Notes: generated by a model not told the origin, from the letters alone. DNA of 64,000 nt from Enterobacterales bacterium CwR94 (GCA_002837195.1 KZ478063.1:1-64000); one strand, 5' to 3'. Shown: positions 32,485 to 44,228, numbered from the stretch's first letter. Made by a program: numbers and translations.

Positions 32485-35400
32485 GTCGTTGGAAGAAGGT
32501 CCTGATTGGGTTACTGATTTTTATCGTGGTGTTAGTGGGTGGCGTGGCGTTTTTAGTGGGCACCACCACCGGGCTGCATTTGGTGCTCAACGGTGCCGCG
32601 CGTTGGGTGCCAGGGTTGGATATTGCCGAGGTGAAAGGTGGCTGGCGTGACCTGACGCTAAAAGGCGTGAAGTACAACATGCCCGGCGTGGATGTTGATG
32701 CCGGGGAAGTGCATCTGGCGCTGAATTTAGGCTGCCTGAAAAACAGCGCATTTTGCATCAATGACCTGTCGCTGCGTGATGTCTACGTCACGGTCGACAG
32801 CAAGCAGATGGCGCCTGCCCAACCGGTAGAGGAAGAGGAGAGCAGTGTCGGTGAGCTGTCGACACCCTATCCGCTGACGCTGACCAAACTGGCACTGCAC
32901 AATATCAACATCAAAATGGATGACACGGCGATTTCCCTGCGGGATTTCACCACCGGCATGCATTGGGAATCCCGGGCGCTCACCCTGACGCCAACGCGGA
33001 TTGAAAGTTTGCTGGTCGCGCTGCCAAAGGCGGCGCAGGTGGCGCAGGAAGAGGTCATTCAGCCCAAGGTGCAACAGCCTGAGGCGGACGAAAAGCCGCT
33101 GGGAGAGACCTTGCAGGCGATGTTCGCCAAACCGCTGCTGCCGGAACTGCCGGATTTCCAACTGCCGTTAGATATTGAGATTAAGGACATCACCGGTGAG
33201 CAACTGCGCTTAACGGGTGACACCGATATCCTGATCAACCGGATGCAGGTGAAAGCGACTACCCGCGATCGCCATCTGCAATTGCAAACCTTTGATATTG
33301 ATTCACCGCAGGGCCAGGTCAACGCCACGGGTAACGTGCAACTGGCAGAAAACTGGCCGGTGGATTTTACGTTGAATGCCGCGCTGAATATCGACCCGAT
33401 TAAGGGCGAAAAAGTAAAAATGACCGTCGGCGGCGGATTACGTGACACGCTCAATCTGGCGGTGAATTTATCCGGTCCGCTACGCATGACGCTGGATGCC
33501 GACACGCGCCTGGGGGAAGCGGGCTTACCGCTGAATATGCATCTGCAAAGTCCCCAGCTACGCTGGCCACTCAGCGGACAAATTCAGTATCAGGCGGATA
33601 ATCTCGATTACCGTTTCAACGGCAAAGCCACTGACTATGTGATGTCGTTGAAAACGGCGGTGAAAGGGGAAGGCGTGCCCCCGGCAACGATTGCGTTAGA
33701 CGGCAAAGGCAATGTCGAGCAATTCACCCTGGATAAGCTGGTGCTGAACGCTCTACAGGGCGCCGCCGAGTTGAGTGGCGTGGTGGACTGGAGTAAAGCG
33801 ATTAGCTGGCGCAGTGAACTGGCGCTGAAAGGCATTAATACCGCCAAACAGTATCCAGATTGGCCCGCAAAACTGGACGGCATGATAAAAACCAACGGCA
33901 GCCTGTATGGCGGCAGTTGGCAGGTGCGGGTGCCTGAGCTAAAACTCAGCGGCAACGTGAAGCAAAATGCGGTATCTGCCAATGGCTCACTGTATGGCAA
34001 CAGCTATAACCAGTGGGACATTCCCGGCATCAAGCTGATCCTCGGGCGTAATAATGTCGACCTGAAAGGCAAGCTGGGCGATACGCTGGCGCTGGATGCC
34101 GATATCGATGCACAGCATCTGGACAACGCGCTGCCGGGATTAGGCGGCAGTGTGAAAGGTACGCTGAAAGCGCGTGGCGACCTGAAAGCGCCGCAACTGC
34201 TGGCAGATTTGAATGCCAGCAACCTGCGGTGGCAAGCGCTACAGATTGGGCGAGTCAAAATTGAGGGGGATGTAAAATCCGCCGAGCAAATCTCAGGTAA
34301 GCTGGCCGTGCGCGTTGAGCGCGTGAAACAGGAGGCGCTGGAGTACCCGCTAATCACCCTCAATGCGGACGGGACGGAAAAACAGCATCAGCTAAAACTG
34401 GCGATTCAGGGCGAGCCGGTCGCCGGGCAGTTGCAGCTTAGCGGCGGTTTTGACCGTGCGCAGCAACGCTGGCAGGGTAATCTCAACAATACGCGTTTTG
34501 ATACGCCGGTTGGTGAGTGGCGGCTGACGCGGGCCATTGCGCTGGACTACCTCAACGCCAAACAAACCGTCAGCGTCGGGCCGCACTGCTGGCGTAACCC
34601 CAACGCCGAGTTATGTGTGCCGAAAACCATTGAGGCCGGGCCAAGTGGCGCAGCCAGCGTGGTGCTCAACCGCTTTGATCTCGCGATGATCAAACCCTTT
34701 ATGCCGGAAGGTACCCAGCTCACTGGCGTGTTTACCGGTAATGCGGATGTGCGCTGGAAAGCCGAAGGTGGATTACCGGAAGGCAACGTGACGCTGCGGG
34801 GCAATGGCGTAAAAGTGGTGCAAGACGTACAAGGTAACGACTTGCCGATTGCTTTCGATACCCTGAACCTGAATGCAGGTATGCGCAACAACCGTGCAGA
34901 GTTGGGCTGGTTACTGCGTATTGCCAACAACGGGCAACTGGATGGCAAAGTGCAAATCGCCGATCCGCAAGGGCGTCGCGCGCTGTCTGGCAACATCGGC
35001 ATTGCCAATCTCTCGCTGGATATGCTTAACCCGGCGATGATGCAGGGGGAGAAAATTACCGGCGTGCTCAACAGCCAATTACGGCTGGCTGGCGATTTAC
35101 AGCGTCCGCAGGTGTTTGGTCAGTTGGGACTGCGTAATGTGGATGTTGACGGTACCTTTATGCCTGTCGACCTCACGGCAGCCAACCTGAACATGATATT
35201 CAATGGCATGAGTTCGACACTGGAAGGTCTGATTCAAACCTCTCAGGGGCAGATCTCGCTGACGGGCGATGCTGACTGGGCGCAACTGGATGCCTGGCGT
35301 GCGCGTATCGCGGCGAAAGGCGATAAAGTCCGTGTTACCGTGCCGCCGATGGTGCGCATGGATGTCTCACCGGATCTGGTGTTTGAAGCGACGCCGCAAC

Positions 35401-36248
35401 TCTTCAACCTGGACGGCCGGGTCGAGATCCCTTGGGCGCGCATCAACGTACAGGAAGTGCCAGAGAGTGCCACCGGGGTCTCCTCCGACGAAGTGATGTT
35501 GGATAACCAGCTACAACCCATCGCGCCGAAATCCACGGCCATTCCGATCAACAGTAATCTGGTGATTCGCGTTGGTAATGACGTGCGACTGGATGCGTTT
35601 GGCCTGAAAGCCCGCCTGAATGGCGACCTAAAACTGGTACAGGACAAACGCGGATTGGGGCTGAACGGGCAGATCAATATCCCATCCGGCCGCTTCCACG
35701 CTTACGGCCAGGATTTACTGGTGCGTAAAGGGGAGTTGCAGTTTGCTGGCCCACCGGATCAACCTTATCTGAACCTCGAAGCGATCCGTAATCCAGAAGC
35801 CACCGAGGATGATGTCACCGCCGGTATCCGCGTGACGGGCCTGGCCGATGAGCCGAAAGTGGAGATTTTCTCCGACCCGGCGCTGTCGCAACAAGAGGCA
35901 CTTTCCTATCTGCTGCGCGGTCAGGGATTGGGCAGCGATGGCGACAGTAATGCATTAACCTCAGCTTTAGTTGGGTTAGGGGTTGCACAAAGTGGTCAGG
36001 TTGTGGGTAAAATCGGCGAGACCTTTGGGGTACGTAATTTAGCGCTGGATACCGCAGGTGTGGGTGACAGCCAGCAGGTGCAGGTCAGTGGCTATGTACT
36101 GCCCGGTCTACAGGTGAAATACGGTGTAGGCATCTTTGATTCTCTGGCAACGCTCACGCTGCGTTATCGCCTGATGCCGAAGCTCTATTTAGAAGCGGTG
36201 TCTGGTCTCGACCAGGCACTCGATTTGCTCTATCAGTTTGAGTTCTAG
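32481..36248 (+). CDS. tamB: Translocation and assembly module inner-membrane protein TamB
   Basis: 1255-residue AsmA-like bridge protein anchored in the inner membrane by an N-terminal helix (about 6-27) and spanning the periplasm as a long beta-taco groove. The C-terminal TamB/DUF490 domain (about 920-1255) contains [37 protein letters not shown] and the end segment that docks on TamA. Its length is close to E. coli TamB (about 1259). It overlaps tamA as ATGA, so the two are translated together. ytfP follows after 2 nt. Confidence 0.95.
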   Translation: MSRWKKVLIGLLIFIVVLVGGVAFLVGTTTGLHLVLNGAARWVPGLDIAEVKGGWRDLTLKGVKYNMPGVDVDAGEVHLALNLGCLKNSAFCINDLSLRDVYVTVDSKQMAPAQPVEEEESSVGELSTPYPLTLTKLALHNINIKMDDTAISLRDFTTGMHWESRALTLTPTRIESLLVALPKAAQVAQEEVIQPKVQQPEADEKPLGETLQAMFAKPLLPELPDFQLPLDIEIKDITGEQLRLTGDTDILINRMQVKATTRDRHLQLQTFDIDSPQGQVNATGNVQLAENWPVDFTLNAALNIDPIKGEKVKMTVGGGLRDTLNLAVNLSGPLRMTLDADTRLGEAGLPLNMHLQSPQLRWPLSGQIQYQADNLDYRFNGKATDYVMSLKTAVKGEGVPPATIALDGKGNVEQFTLDKLVLNALQGAAELSGVVDWSKAISWRSELALKGINTAKQYPDWPAKLDGMIKTNGSLYGGSWQVRVPELKLSGNVKQNAVSANGSLYGNSYNQWDIPGIKLILGRNNVDLKGKLGDTLALDADIDAQHLDNALPGLGGSVKGTLKARGDLKAPQLLADLNASNLRWQALQIGRVKIEGDVKSAEQISGKLAVRVERVKQEALEYPLITLNADGTEKQHQLKLAIQGEPVAGQLQLSGGFDRAQQRWQGNLNNTRFDTPVGEWRLTRAIALDYLNAKQTVSVGPHCWRNPNAELCVPKTIEAGPSGAASVVLNRFDLAMIKPFMPEGTQLTGVFTGNADVRWKAEGGLPEGNVTLRGNGVKVVQDVQGNDLPIAFDTLNLNAGMRNNRAELGWLLRIANNGQLDGKVQIADPQGRRALSGNIGIANLSLDMLNPAMMQGEKITGVLNSQLRLAGDLQRPQVFGQLGLRNVDVDGTFMPVDLTAANLNMIFNGMSSTLEGLIQTSQGQISLTGDADWAQLDAWRARIAAKGDKVRVTVPPMVRMDVSPDLVFEATPQLFNLDGRVEIPWARINVQEVPESATGVSSDEVMLDNQLQPIAPKSTAIPINSNLVIRVGNDVRLDAFGLKARLNGDLKLVQDKRGLGLNGQINIPSGRFHAYGQDLLVRKGELQFAGPPDQPYLNLEAIRNPEATEDDVTAGIRVTGLADEPKVEIFSDPALSQQEALSYLLRGQGLGSDGDSNALTSALVGLGVAQSGQVVGKIGETFGVRNLALDTAGVGDSQQVQVSGYVLPGLQVKYGVGIFDSLATLTLRYRLMPKLYLEAVSGLDQALDLLYQFEF

Positions 36249-36250
36249 CA

Positions 36251-36595
36251 ATGCGAATAATTGTGTATGGCAGTTTGCGTCGCAAGCAGGGAAACAGCCA
36301 CTGGATGACCAACGCCCAGTGGCTGGGTGATCACCATATCGATGGCTATGAGCTGTACGATTTGGGGCACTATCCCGGTGTGATAGAGGGAGAAGGCAGC
36401 GTCGTGTGCGAAGTGTATCGCATCGACTCCACAACGCTGGGCGAGCTGGACGCGTTGCGCACCAAAGGGGGGGAATACAAGCGCCATCTGGTGCAAACCC
36501 CGTATGGCAGCGCATGGCTCTATCTCTATCAGCGATCGGTCACCGGGCGCACGCGGATACGCAGTGGCGATTGGATTGATCGCGACGGAGACTGA
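36251..36595 (+). CDS. ytfP: Gamma-glutamylcyclotransferase-like protein YtfP
   Basis: 114-residue protein of the GGCT/BtrG fold. The nucleotide-free pocket motif YGSLRRKQGN (about 5-14) and the glutamate-bearing VVCEVYRIDSTTLGELDALRT are seen. The true substrate is unknown. Third gene of tamA-tamB-ytfP, the order also found in E. coli. A bidirectional terminator follows. Confidence 0.92.
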   Translation: MRIIVYGSLRRKQGNSHWMTNAQWLGDHHIDGYELYDLGHYPGVIEGEGSVVCEVYRIDSTTLGELDALRTKGGEYKRHLVQTPYGSAWLYLYQRSVTGRTRIRSGDWIDRDGD

Positions 36596-36600
36596 CAAAC

Positions 36601-36631
36601 AAAAACGCCTGCCACGTGGCAGGCGTTTTTT
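36601..36631. terminator. Bidirectional terminator between ytfP and ppa
   Basis: AAAAACGCCTGCCACGTGGCAGGCGTTTTTT: ten-base GC-rich arms flanked by A-run and T-run, ideal for ending both convergent operons. Confidence 0.95.
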
Positions 36632-36649
36632 CAGGTCTTCAGCGAGAAC

Positions 36650-37180
36650 TTATTTCTTCTGAGCGCGCTCGAAAGAAGAGATAATTTCGGCTTTCGCCGC
36701 TTCTGCGTTATCCCAGCCGTCCACTTTCACCCATTTGCCTTTTTCCAGCGCTTTATATTGCTCGAAGAAGTGAGTGATCTGTGCACGCAGCAGTTCTGGC
36801 AGGTCGTTCACATCTTTAATGTGATCGTACTCTTTGGTCAGCTTGCTGTGCGGTACCGCAACCAGTTTCGCATCTTCACCGGATTCGTCGGTCATTTTCA
36901 GCACGCCCACCGGACGGCAGCGGATCACAGAACCGGGTACCAGCGGGTACTGCGTGGGTACCAGTACGTCAACCGGGTCACCATCCAGAGACAGCGTGTT
37001 GTTGATGTAGCCGTAGTTGCACGGATAGAACATCGCGGTTGCCATAAAACGGTCAACGAACAGTGCGCCGGAATCTTTATCCACTTCATATTTGATCGGA
37101 TCGGCGTTGGCCGGGATTTCAATAATTACGTAGATATCTTCTGGCAGCTCTTTGCCCGCCGGAACGTTGTTCAAACCCAT
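36650..37180 (-). CDS. ppa: Inorganic pyrophosphatase
   Basis: Family I magnesium-dependent soluble pyrophosphatase, 176 residues like E. coli Ppa. It hydrolyses PPi to drive biosynthesis. Motif [14 protein letters not shown] holds the metal-binding aspartates. [15 protein letters not shown] and [19 protein letters not shown] are conserved. The start at 37180 (MGLNNVPAG) matches E. coli; an in-frame ATG lies 15 nt upstream. Confidence 0.97.
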   Translation of the reverse strand: MGLNNVPAGKELPEDIYVIIEIPANADPIKYEVDKDSGALFVDRFMATAMFYPCNYGYINNTLSLDGDPVDVLVPTQYPLVPGSVIRCRPVGVLKMTDESGEDAKLVAVPHSKLTKEYDHIKDVNDLPELLRAQITHFFEQYKALEKGKWVKVDGWDNAEAAKAEIISSFERAQKK

Positions 37181-37296
37181 GATGAATTCCTTCAATCGTC
37201 GTCAATGTGCAAGTGGCGGTCATTATAGCCACTTGCCTCGCGCGCTGTCCTGCCCTTTTTCGGCTTTCAGACTGCTCCGCATTCTTATTCGAACGA

Positions 37297-37707
37297 CTAA
37301 CCGCAATCTGCCGGATTAGCACAGTCACCTTGCACTAAAGAACGCAGCATCAAGGTCTGATTCTTGTTCAGTTCGACGGCTTGCGCACCGACTTGTATGC
37401 CCGCCATCGTGCCCTGATTAAAGGTGGCTTTGCTGGTGGCTAACCAACTGTCGCGGTACTTAATCCAGTTACGCTGCGCATCACGTAATTTGGCTTTTTG
37501 ATCATTGTTCATTGAGGTGAGTGCTTTTTGATACGCCTTGTTCAGCGCCGTATCCCATGCTTTAACCGCGGTGCTGTAGCAGGTGTTCATCTGGAGCGTG
37601 TTATTCGCGCCATTCAAACATTGCGCTAACGCTTTATCTTCCGGTGCATCGCTGGCTACCGCCATCATTGGCAGTGAGAGCGCGATAAGCAGTGCAATTT
37701 TCTTCAT
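37297..37707 (-). CDS. LprI-family (DUF1311) exported protein
   Basis: 136-residue secreted protein with signal peptide MKKIALLIALSLPMMAVA (1-18) and the DUF1311/LprI domain: CLNGANNTLQMNTCYSTAVKAWDTALNKAYQKAL followed by LRDAQRNWIKYRDSWL. Four cysteines could form two disulfides. Some LprI relatives inhibit lysozyme, but that role is not evident from sequence alone. Divergent from the chemoreceptor gene. Confidence 0.82.
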   Translation of the reverse strand: MKKIALLIALSLPMMAVASDAPEDKALAQCLNGANNTLQMNTCYSTAVKAWDTALNKAYQKALTSMNNDQKAKLRDAQRNWIKYRDSWLATSKATFNQGTMAGIQVGAQAVELNKNQTLMLRSLVQGDCANPADCG

Positions 37708-37872
37708 TGGTAAAACGTCCTTTTATGAATAAACGCCTTAAGCGTGATTGATGGGAACGAGGGCGTCAATCGGATTTCACGCGTTAATTGATAAAGAAAA
37801 CAGAAGTCGAAGCCGATATTTGCAGCGAAACGTTTTGTTTCCACACAGCACTCTTCATGACAGGGAAAAATT

Positions 37873-39429
37873 ATGCTTAATCGGGTATCCATACGTTTAG
37901 GACTTCTGATGTTGTTGGCAATGATGACGTTGATGCTTCTGGCCGTCAGCGTGATGGGGATTTCTGCCATTAAAAAAGGCAATGAGGCACTGGATGTGGT
38001 GAATCGCATTCAGGGCATTGAATTAAACAGCTTGTTTCAAAGCAACAGTGCGCTGTTACGTACACGCGCCACTGCGGCGCTGGTGATACGTAAAATGGAA
38101 ATCGGTTTGCCAGATGAAGCCAAAACCCATGCCGAACGGGCGCGCAGCTATGTGGTGCTCTCCACGCAAGAGTTAACACGTTTTGTCGACGCAGGCACCG
38201 TCACCGCCCACGGTAAAACGCTGGCTGACGCGGTGGTCTTAACCTTCAACACCTATCTCCAGCAGGGCATCACGCCGATGCTCGCTGCGCTGGATAAACA
38301 GGACGCCGATGCTTATTACACGTTACTGGAAGGTGACATAAGCCGCTTAGCGGCGGATTACGCCAATGCAGTTGCTGCATTTGGCACTTATGCCGATCAG
38401 GTCACTGAAACGCGGATGGCGCAGGCGATCAGCAATCAGGAAAAACTGACCTGGCTAATTACCGGCTGCGGCCTGCTGACGCTGGGGCTTATCGTCCTCG
38501 CCTGGCAATTGCTACGCGTGATGTTGTTACGTCCTTTGCAAGGTGCGATCGGCCATCTGGAAGCCGTAGCGGCAGGGGATTTGAGCCAGCAGGTGCCTCG
38601 GGGCGGCAAAAATGAATTTGGGCGCCTGCATCATGCGCTGGCCAATATGCAGGAGGGCGTGCGGCGCTCCGTGAGTCGGGTACGCGATGCCAGCCTGCAA
38701 ATTGACACCGGCAGCCGTGAACTGGCATCCGGCAACCTGCATCTGTCACAACGTACCGAGGAGTCGGCGGCCTCGCTGGAGCAAACCGCCGCCAGTATGG
38801 AACAACTGACGGCCACGGTGCGGCGCAATGCTGACAACGCACAGCAGGCGCACCAACTGGCGCGCAGCGTGTCGGACACGGCCGATCGCGGCAGTGAAGT
38901 GGTGTGCTACGTGATGGAGAAGATGCAGGAAATCACCGCCAGCGCACGACGCATCGCCGATATTTTGGGCGTGATTGATAGCATCGCTTTTCAAACCAAT
39001 ATTCTGGCGCTAAATGCGTCAGTGGAAGCGGCGCGGGCCGGTGAACAAGGGCGAGGATTTGCGGTTGTCGCCAGTGAGGTGCGCAATTTGGCGCAGCGTA
39101 GCGCAACGGCGGCGAAAGAGATCCGCGCCTTAATTGGCGAATCGCAGGGGCGCGTCACCGAAGGCAGTGAAATGGCGGTGAAAGCCGGGGAAACCATGGA
39201 TGAGATCTCAGAAGAGGTGATGCGCGTGACAACATTGATGCGAGAGATTTCTGAGGCATCACAGGAGCAAAGCCGCGGTATTGAACAGGTGAATCAGGCG
39301 GTGACGCAGATGGATGAAGTGGCGCAGCAAAACGCGGCATTGGTGGAACAGGCCACGGCGGCCACGCAGTCGCTGGAAGCGCAATCGCATGTGTTGGTAG
39401 AGAGTATGGCGAGTTTTAGATTGGCGTGA
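37873..39429 (+). CDS. Methyl-accepting chemotaxis protein, four-helix-bundle sensor
   Basis: 518-residue Tar/Tsr-like receptor. It has TM1 (about 8-30), a periplasmic four-helix-bundle domain (about 31-185), TM2 (about 187-210), HAMP (about 211-265) and the signalling domain. The tip motif [44 protein letters not shown] is present. The protein ends SMASFRLA, so it lacks the NWETF tether of the major receptors and probably depends on other receptors for adaptation. Ligand unknown. ATG 37873 is preceded only by AGGGAAAAATT. Confidence 0.9.
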   Translation: MLNRVSIRLGLLMLLAMMTLMLLAVSVMGISAIKKGNEALDVVNRIQGIELNSLFQSNSALLRTRATAALVIRKMEIGLPDEAKTHAERARSYVVLSTQELTRFVDAGTVTAHGKTLADAVVLTFNTYLQQGITPMLAALDKQDADAYYTLLEGDISRLAADYANAVAAFGTYADQVTETRMAQAISNQEKLTWLITGCGLLTLGLIVLAWQLLRVMLLRPLQGAIGHLEAVAAGDLSQQVPRGGKNEFGRLHHALANMQEGVRRSVSRVRDASLQIDTGSRELASGNLHLSQRTEESAASLEQTAASMEQLTATVRRNADNAQQAHQLARSVSDTADRGSEVVCYVMEKMQEITASARRIADILGVIDSIAFQTNILALNASVEAARAGEQGRGFAVVASEVRNLAQRSATAAKEIRALIGESQGRVTEGSEMAVKAGETMDEISEEVMRVTTLMREISEASQEQSRGIEQVNQAVTQMDEVAQQNAALVEQATAATQSLEAQSHVLVESMASFRLA

Positions 39430-39456
39430 TGTAGAAGGTGTGGTCTGTTTTAAACG

Positions 39457-39624
39457 GCGCTGTCTGTCCCCCTCCCAACCCTCCCCCGTATACGAGGGAG
39501 GGCTCAAGAATATCCTTCGTAAAGGATGGAGGGCTCAAGTATGTCCTCCGCAAGCGGGAGGGGTTCCTTTTTCTTGATCCCCCTCCCGCTTGCGGGAGGG
39601 GGTAGGGGGAGGGGCAGACAGCGC
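39457..39624. repeat. GC-rich palindromic repeat element
   Basis: A 168-bp non-coding block bounded by inverted arms GCGCTGTCTG (39457-39466) and CAGACAGCGC (39615-39624). Inside are three nested palindromes: CCCTCCC/GGGAGGG around GTATAC (39479-39502), CCTCCGCAAGCGGGAGG (about 39545-39562) and CCCCCTCCCGCTTGCGGGAGGGGG (about 39578-39602, arms CCCCCTCCCG). A short direct repeat, GGAGGGCTCAAG, also occurs twice. It has no coding capacity and looks like a mobile palindromic unit of the REP/MITE type between two convergent genes. Confidence 0.65.
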
Positions 39625-39654
39625 TAACCTAAAAATACCACGCAAAACTCAACA

Positions 39655-40653
39655 CTATTGATCCGGGAACTCGCGCAGGAAGCGCTCAACGTCGTTCACC
39701 ATATCTTCATTGCCGACAAACAATGGGCAACGTTCGTGCAGCGCCGAAGGCTCTAAATCTAAAATACGGTGAGTCCCGTCAGTGGCTTTGCCGCCCGCTT
39801 GTTCCGCGAGGAACGCCATCGGGTTGCACTCATACAGCAAACGCAGCTTGCCTTTCGGGTGGCTGGCGGTGCTGGGATAAAGATAGATCCCGCCTTTTAA
39901 CAAGTTGCGGTGAAAATCCGCCACCAGTGAACCGATGTAGCGCGTGGTGTAAGGGCGGTGCGTGGCCGCATCTTCTTCCTGACAGAATTTCAGGTATTTT
40001 TTCACACCCAGCGGGAAGCGGATGTAGTTACCTTCGTTAATGGAATAGGTATAGCCCTTGGCCGGAAAACGCATTTGTTCCTGGCTCAGACAGAACACAC
40101 CAAGAGACGGATCGTAGGTGAAGGCATGCACGCCACAGCCGGTGGTATACACCAACATGGTGGAGGAGCCGTACACCACATAACCGGCGGCGACCTGACG
40201 GTTGCCAGGCTGCAAGAAATCTTCTTCGGTCACCGGCGTACCCGCAGGGGTTACACGGCGATAGATGGAGAAAATGGTCCCAACGGAAACGTTGACGTCG
40301 ATATTGGAAGAGCCGTCCAGCGGGTCCATCAACACCACATACTTACCGTTTTCGACGCCTTCAAAAATGACAATCTCATCTTCTTCTTCAGACGCGATAC
40401 CTGCCACCAGACCGCGCGCTTTCAACGCTGCTTTGAGTTTTTCGTTAGCGAACAGGTCGAGCTTCATCTGTTGCTCGCCCTGCACATTTTCAGCACCGCT
40501 GGCGCCTAAAATGTCCACCAATCCGGCTTTGTTGATATCGCGGTGAATGATTTTTGCGCCGAGTTTGATGGCTGACAGCAGAGACGTCAGCTCGCCCGTG
40601 GCGTGTGGAAAGTCGTGTTGCTTCTCGACGATAAATTCGCCCAATGTTTTCAT
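39655..40653 (-). CDS. fbp: Fructose-1,6-bisphosphatase class I
   Basis: 332-residue gluconeogenic enzyme that hydrolyses fructose-1,6-bisphosphate, allosterically inhibited by AMP. Metal-site motifs are SEEEDEIV and [24 protein letters not shown]. The C-terminal [28 protein letters not shown] carries the sugar-phosphate and catalytic residues. Length equals E. coli Fbp. Transcribed divergently from mpl. Confidence 0.97.
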   Translation of the reverse strand: MKTLGEFIVEKQHDFPHATGELTSLLSAIKLGAKIIHRDINKAGLVDILGASGAENVQGEQQMKLDLFANEKLKAALKARGLVAGIASEEEDEIVIFEGVENGKYVVLMDPLDGSSNIDVNVSVGTIFSIYRRVTPAGTPVTEEDFLQPGNRQVAAGYVVYGSSTMLVYTTGCGVHAFTYDPSLGVFCLSQEQMRFPAKGYTYSINEGNYIRFPLGVKKYLKFCQEEDAATHRPYTTRYIGSLVADFHRNLLKGGIYLYPSTASHPKGKLRLLYECNPMAFLAEQAGGKATDGTHRILDLEPSALHERCPLFVGNEDMVNDVERFLREFPDQ

Positions 40654-40820
40654 AACACAATCCCAAAATCTGCGGTGAAGGTAGGTACGTTTTCTTTACA
40701 AATTTGACATCTGTGGTGCAGTTTAGCGAATTGAACCACAAAGACCATAGGTTAAATCCGTTTCTTCCCATTCTGCTCAGCGGTACACTGTGCGCCGATT
40801 CTTCGTTAAATGGAAAGATT

Positions 40821-42176
40821 ATGCGTATTCACATCCTTGGCATCTGTGGCACCTTTATGGGCGGTCTGGCCATGCTGGCACGCTCGCTGGGGCATGAGGT
40901 GACAGGCTCTGATGCCAATGTTTACCCGCCGATGAGCACGCTGCTGGAAAAGCAAGGTATCGATCTGATTCAGGGTTTTGATGCTTCACAGCTCGATCCC
41001 GCTCCCGATCTGGTGATTATTGGTAATGCGATGACGCGCGGTAATCCCTGTGTGGAAGCCGTGCTGGAACGCAATATTCCCTTCATGTCTGGCCCACAGT
41101 GGCTGCATGATTTTGTCCTGCGCGATCGCTGGGTGATTGCCGTGGCAGGCACCCACGGAAAAACCACGACGGCGGGCATGGCGACGTGGATTTTAGAAGC
41201 CTGTGGCTATGAACCCGGCTTTGTTATTGGTGGCGTGCCGGGCAATTTCGACGTCTCTGCGCGTCTGGGCAACAGTCCGTTTTTTGTGATTGAAGCCGAT
41301 GAATATGATTGCGCCTTCTTTGATAAACGCTCCAAATTTGTGCACTACTGCCCACGCACGTTGATTCTCAATAATCTGGAATTTGATCACGCCGATATCT
41401 TTGATGACCTGCGTGCCGTTCAGCGTCAGTTCCATCATCTGGTGCGCATTGTGCCAGGCCAGGGGCGCATTGTGCTGCCTGAGCAAGATGCCAATCTGAA
41501 ACAAGTGATGGCGATGGGCTGTTGGAGTGAGCAGGAAAACACCGGTGAAAACGGCAAATGGCACGCGAAGAAATTAACGCCGGATGCGTCCCACTGGGAA
41601 GTGTTCCTTGAGGGCGAGCGCGTTGCAGAAGTGAACTGGGCGCTGGTCGGTGAACACAACATGCACAACGGACTGATGGCGATTGCCGCCGCGCGTCACG
41701 TCGGTGTGAAACCCGAAGACGCAGGCCGTGCCCTCAACGACTTTATTAACGCCCGTCGTCGTCTGGAGCTGCGTGGCGAGGTGAACGGCATCCATGTATA
41801 TGATGATTTCGCCCACCATCCCACCGCGATTCTGGCCACGCTGCAAGCGCTGCGCGGCAAGGTAGGCGGTACGGCGCGGATCCTGGCGGTGCTGGAACCC
41901 CGTTCAAACACCATGAAAATGGGCGTGAGCAAAGACGATTTGGCGCCGTCGCTGGGACGTGCGGATGAAGTGTTCTTGTTCCAGCCGCACCATATTCCGT
42001 GGCAGGTAGCGGAAGTGGCGGATGCCTGTATTCAACCCGCGCACTGGAGTGCGGATATCGACACGCTGGTCGAGATGATCGGCAAAGCCGCTCAGCCAGG
42101 AGATTCGATTCTGGTGATGAGCAATGGCGGTTTTGGCGGCATCCACCAGAAACTGTTGGATCGTCTGGCAAAATAA
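40821..42176 (+). CDS. mpl: Murein tripeptide ligase Mpl
   Basis: ATP-dependent ligase that attaches recycled L-Ala-gamma-D-Glu-meso-DAP to UDP-MurNAc. 451 residues, Mur ligase fold. GICGTFMGGLAMLARSLGHEVTGSD is the N-terminal Rossmann-like domain, GTHGKTTT the P-loop, LEFDHADIFDDL and YDDFAHHPTAI the central and C-terminal domain motifs. The ATG at 40821 matches the E. coli start MRIHILGICGTFMGG. The open frame to 40704 is non-conserved. Confidence 0.96.
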   Translation: MRIHILGICGTFMGGLAMLARSLGHEVTGSDANVYPPMSTLLEKQGIDLIQGFDASQLDPAPDLVIIGNAMTRGNPCVEAVLERNIPFMSGPQWLHDFVLRDRWVIAVAGTHGKTTTAGMATWILEACGYEPGFVIGGVPGNFDVSARLGNSPFFVIEADEYDCAFFDKRSKFVHYCPRTLILNNLEFDHADIFDDLRAVQRQFHHLVRIVPGQGRIVLPEQDANLKQVMAMGCWSEQENTGENGKWHAKKLTPDASHWEVFLEGERVAEVNWALVGEHNMHNGLMAIAAARHVGVKPEDAGRALNDFINARRRLELRGEVNGIHVYDDFAHHPTAILATLQALRGKVGGTARILAVLEPRSNTMKMGVSKDDLAPSLGRADEVFLFQPHHIPWQVAEVADACIQPAHWSADIDTLVEMIGKAAQPGDSILVMSNGGFGGIHQKLLDRLAK

Positions 42177-42187
42177 TCGTCATACTG

Positions 42188-42213
42188 CAGAGGCCGACAC
42201 TGCTCGGCCTCTG
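42188..42213. terminator. Stem-loop between mpl and darP
   Basis: CAGAGGCCGA and TCGGCCTCTG form a 10-bp stem around CACTGC between convergent genes. T-rich sequence on the right is only moderate. Confidence 0.6.
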
Positions 42214-42227
42214 TTGCTCTGCTGCTA

Positions 42228-42773
42228 CTACTGCTCTTCGGCCAGTTCGCGCAAGTATTGGAAAATCTGACGCGATGCTTTTGGCGTTTTGTTCCCGGCT
42301 TTCTCTTTCTGCGCATTACGGATCATCGCGCGCAATTGCTGACGATCGGCCTGCGGGTAAAGTGCCAGGATATCCGGCAGCGCATCATCACCTTGCTCAA
42401 TCAAACGATCGCGCAGTTGCTCCAGTTTGTGGAACAGCGCCACTTGCTGGTTATGGCGATTTTTCAGTTTATCCAACGCCTGGCGGATAGGATCAACGTC
42501 GCGTTGACGCAACATTTTACCGATCAACTGGACCTGGCGACGGCGACCTTCTTTCTTGATCTTCTGCGCCAGCTCAATGGCGGCACGTAACTCTTCATCC
42601 AGCGGCAGGCGATCGAGTGAGTTTTTACCCAGTTCGATCATCTCTGTGCCGAGGCGTTTTAGCTCTTCAGCATCACGCTTAATTTCACTTTTACTGACCC
42701 AGATAATCTCTTCATCTTCTTCTTCCTGATTATCGGGTACATCATCGAGCCACTCGTCGGGCTGTTTAGTCAT
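42228..42773 (-). CDS. darP: Ribosome-associated protein DarP (YjgA)
   Basis: 181-residue highly charged protein that promotes late 50S assembly and peptidyl-transferase centre maturation. The N-terminus is acidic ([29 protein letters not shown]) and helical segments [42 protein letters not shown] follow, as in E. coli. Divergent from pmbA. Confidence 0.94.
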   Translation of the reverse strand: MTKQPDEWLDDVPDNQEEEDEEIIWVSKSEIKRDAEELKRLGTEMIELGKNSLDRLPLDEELRAAIELAQKIKKEGRRRQVQLIGKMLRQRDVDPIRQALDKLKNRHNQQVALFHKLEQLRDRLIEQGDDALPDILALYPQADRQQLRAMIRNAQKEKAGNKTPKASRQIFQYLRELAEEQ

Positions 42774-42887
42774 GGCGGGCTCCTCAAAAAAGAGGCTAAT
42801 CCTATCAGGTTACGGGCGACGACGAAATTGTTCGCAGATCCTGTTAGACTCAAAATATCACTTTCCCTCTAACAGTATGGCAAATGA

Positions 42888-44228
42888 ATGAAAGTACTCT
42901 CTCCGATTTCAGAGCAGCGTAATGTGCTGACCGAGGCTGTTGCCCTGGCCCTCGACGTCGCAAAAGCCCAAGGCCATGAAGCCGAAGTGGCGGTCAGCAA
43001 AACCACTGGACTCAGCGTCAGCACGCGCTACGGTGAAGTTGAGAATGTTGAATTCAATAGCGATGGTGCGTTAGGCATCACCGTGTATCACCAGCAGCGT
43101 AAAGGCAGCGCCTCGTCCACTGATCTCAGCCCCGAAGCGATTAAACGCACTGTACAGGCGGCGATGGACATTGCGCGCTATACCTCACCCGATCCCTACG
43201 CCGGTGTGGCCGATCGCGATCTGCTGGCGTTTGAAGCCCCGGATCTGGATCTGTTTCATCCGGCGGATATCGATGCCGATCAAGGGATCGCCCTGGCCGC
43301 GCGCGCAGAACAGGCGGCACTAAATCAGGATAAGCGCATTACTAATACCGAAGGGGGCAGCTTTAACAGCCATGTCGGTATCAAAGTGTTTGGCAACAGC
43401 CACGGCATGCTACAAAGCTACTGTTCCAGCCGCCACTCGCTTTCCAGTTGCGTGATTGCCGAAGCCGATGGTGACATGGAACGCGATTACGCCTATACCA
43501 TTGGCCGGGCCATCGGTGATTTAAACTCGCCGGAAGCGGTGGGCGAAGAGTGTGCTCGCCGTACGTTATCGCGTTTATCACCGCGTAAATTACCGACCAT
43601 GAAAGCCCCGGTGCTGTTTGCACCCGAAGTGGCCACTGGTCTGTTTGGCCATTTGGTGGGAGCGATCAGCGGCAGCAGCGTTTATCGTAAATCGACGTTC
43701 CTGCTGGATGCGTTGGGGCAGGAGATTTTCCCCTCGTGGCTGACCATTTCTGAAAAACCCCATTTGCTAAAAGGGCTGGCATCAACGCCGTTTGACAGCG
43801 AAGGCGTGCGCACCAGCGCGCGCGACATCATCAAAGATGGCGTGCTGCAAAGTTGGCTGTTAACCAGTTACAGCGCGCGCAAGTTGGGCTTGCAGAGCAC
43901 GGGCCACGCGGGCGGCATCCACAACTGGCGCATCGATGGCCAGGGTGAAAACTTTGCGCAACTGCTCAAGCGGATGGGCAAAGGGCTGGTGGTCACGGAA
44001 TTGATGGGGCAGGGCGTCAGCGGCATGACCGGTGACTATTCACGCGGCGCAGCCGGATTCTGGGTAGAAAATGGCGAGATCCAATACCCGGTCAGTGAGA
44101 TAACCATTGCAGGTAACTTAAAAGACATGTGGCGTAATATCATTACAGTGGGTAATGATATTGAAACGCGCAGTAATATACAGTGTGGTTCAGTGTTGTT
44201 ACCTGAAATGCACATTGCAGGACAATAA
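42888..44228 (+). CDS. pmbA: Metalloprotease subunit PmbA/TldE
   Basis: 446-residue inactive-partner subunit of the TldD/TldE heterodimeric zinc protease, which matures microcin B17 and degrades CcdA. TldE lacks the catalytic HExxxH, and none is seen. Conserved segments include [36 protein letters not shown] and [27 protein letters not shown]. The ATG at 42888 begins [11 protein letters not shown]. Confidence 0.95.
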   Translation: MKVLSPISEQRNVLTEAVALALDVAKAQGHEAEVAVSKTTGLSVSTRYGEVENVEFNSDGALGITVYHQQRKGSASSTDLSPEAIKRTVQAAMDIARYTSPDPYAGVADRDLLAFEAPDLDLFHPADIDADQGIALAARAEQAALNQDKRITNTEGGSFNSHVGIKVFGNSHGMLQSYCSSRHSLSSCVIAEADGDMERDYAYTIGRAIGDLNSPEAVGEECARRTLSRLSPRKLPTMKAPVLFAPEVATGLFGHLVGAISGSSVYRKSTFLLDALGQEIFPSWLTISEKPHLLKGLASTPFDSEGVRTSARDIIKDGVLQSWLLTSYSARKLGLQSTGHAGGIHNWRIDGQGENFAQLLKRMGKGLVVTELMGQGVSGMTGDYSRGAAGFWVENGEIQYPVSEITIAGNLKDMWRNIITVGNDIETRSNIQCGSVLLPEMHIAGQ

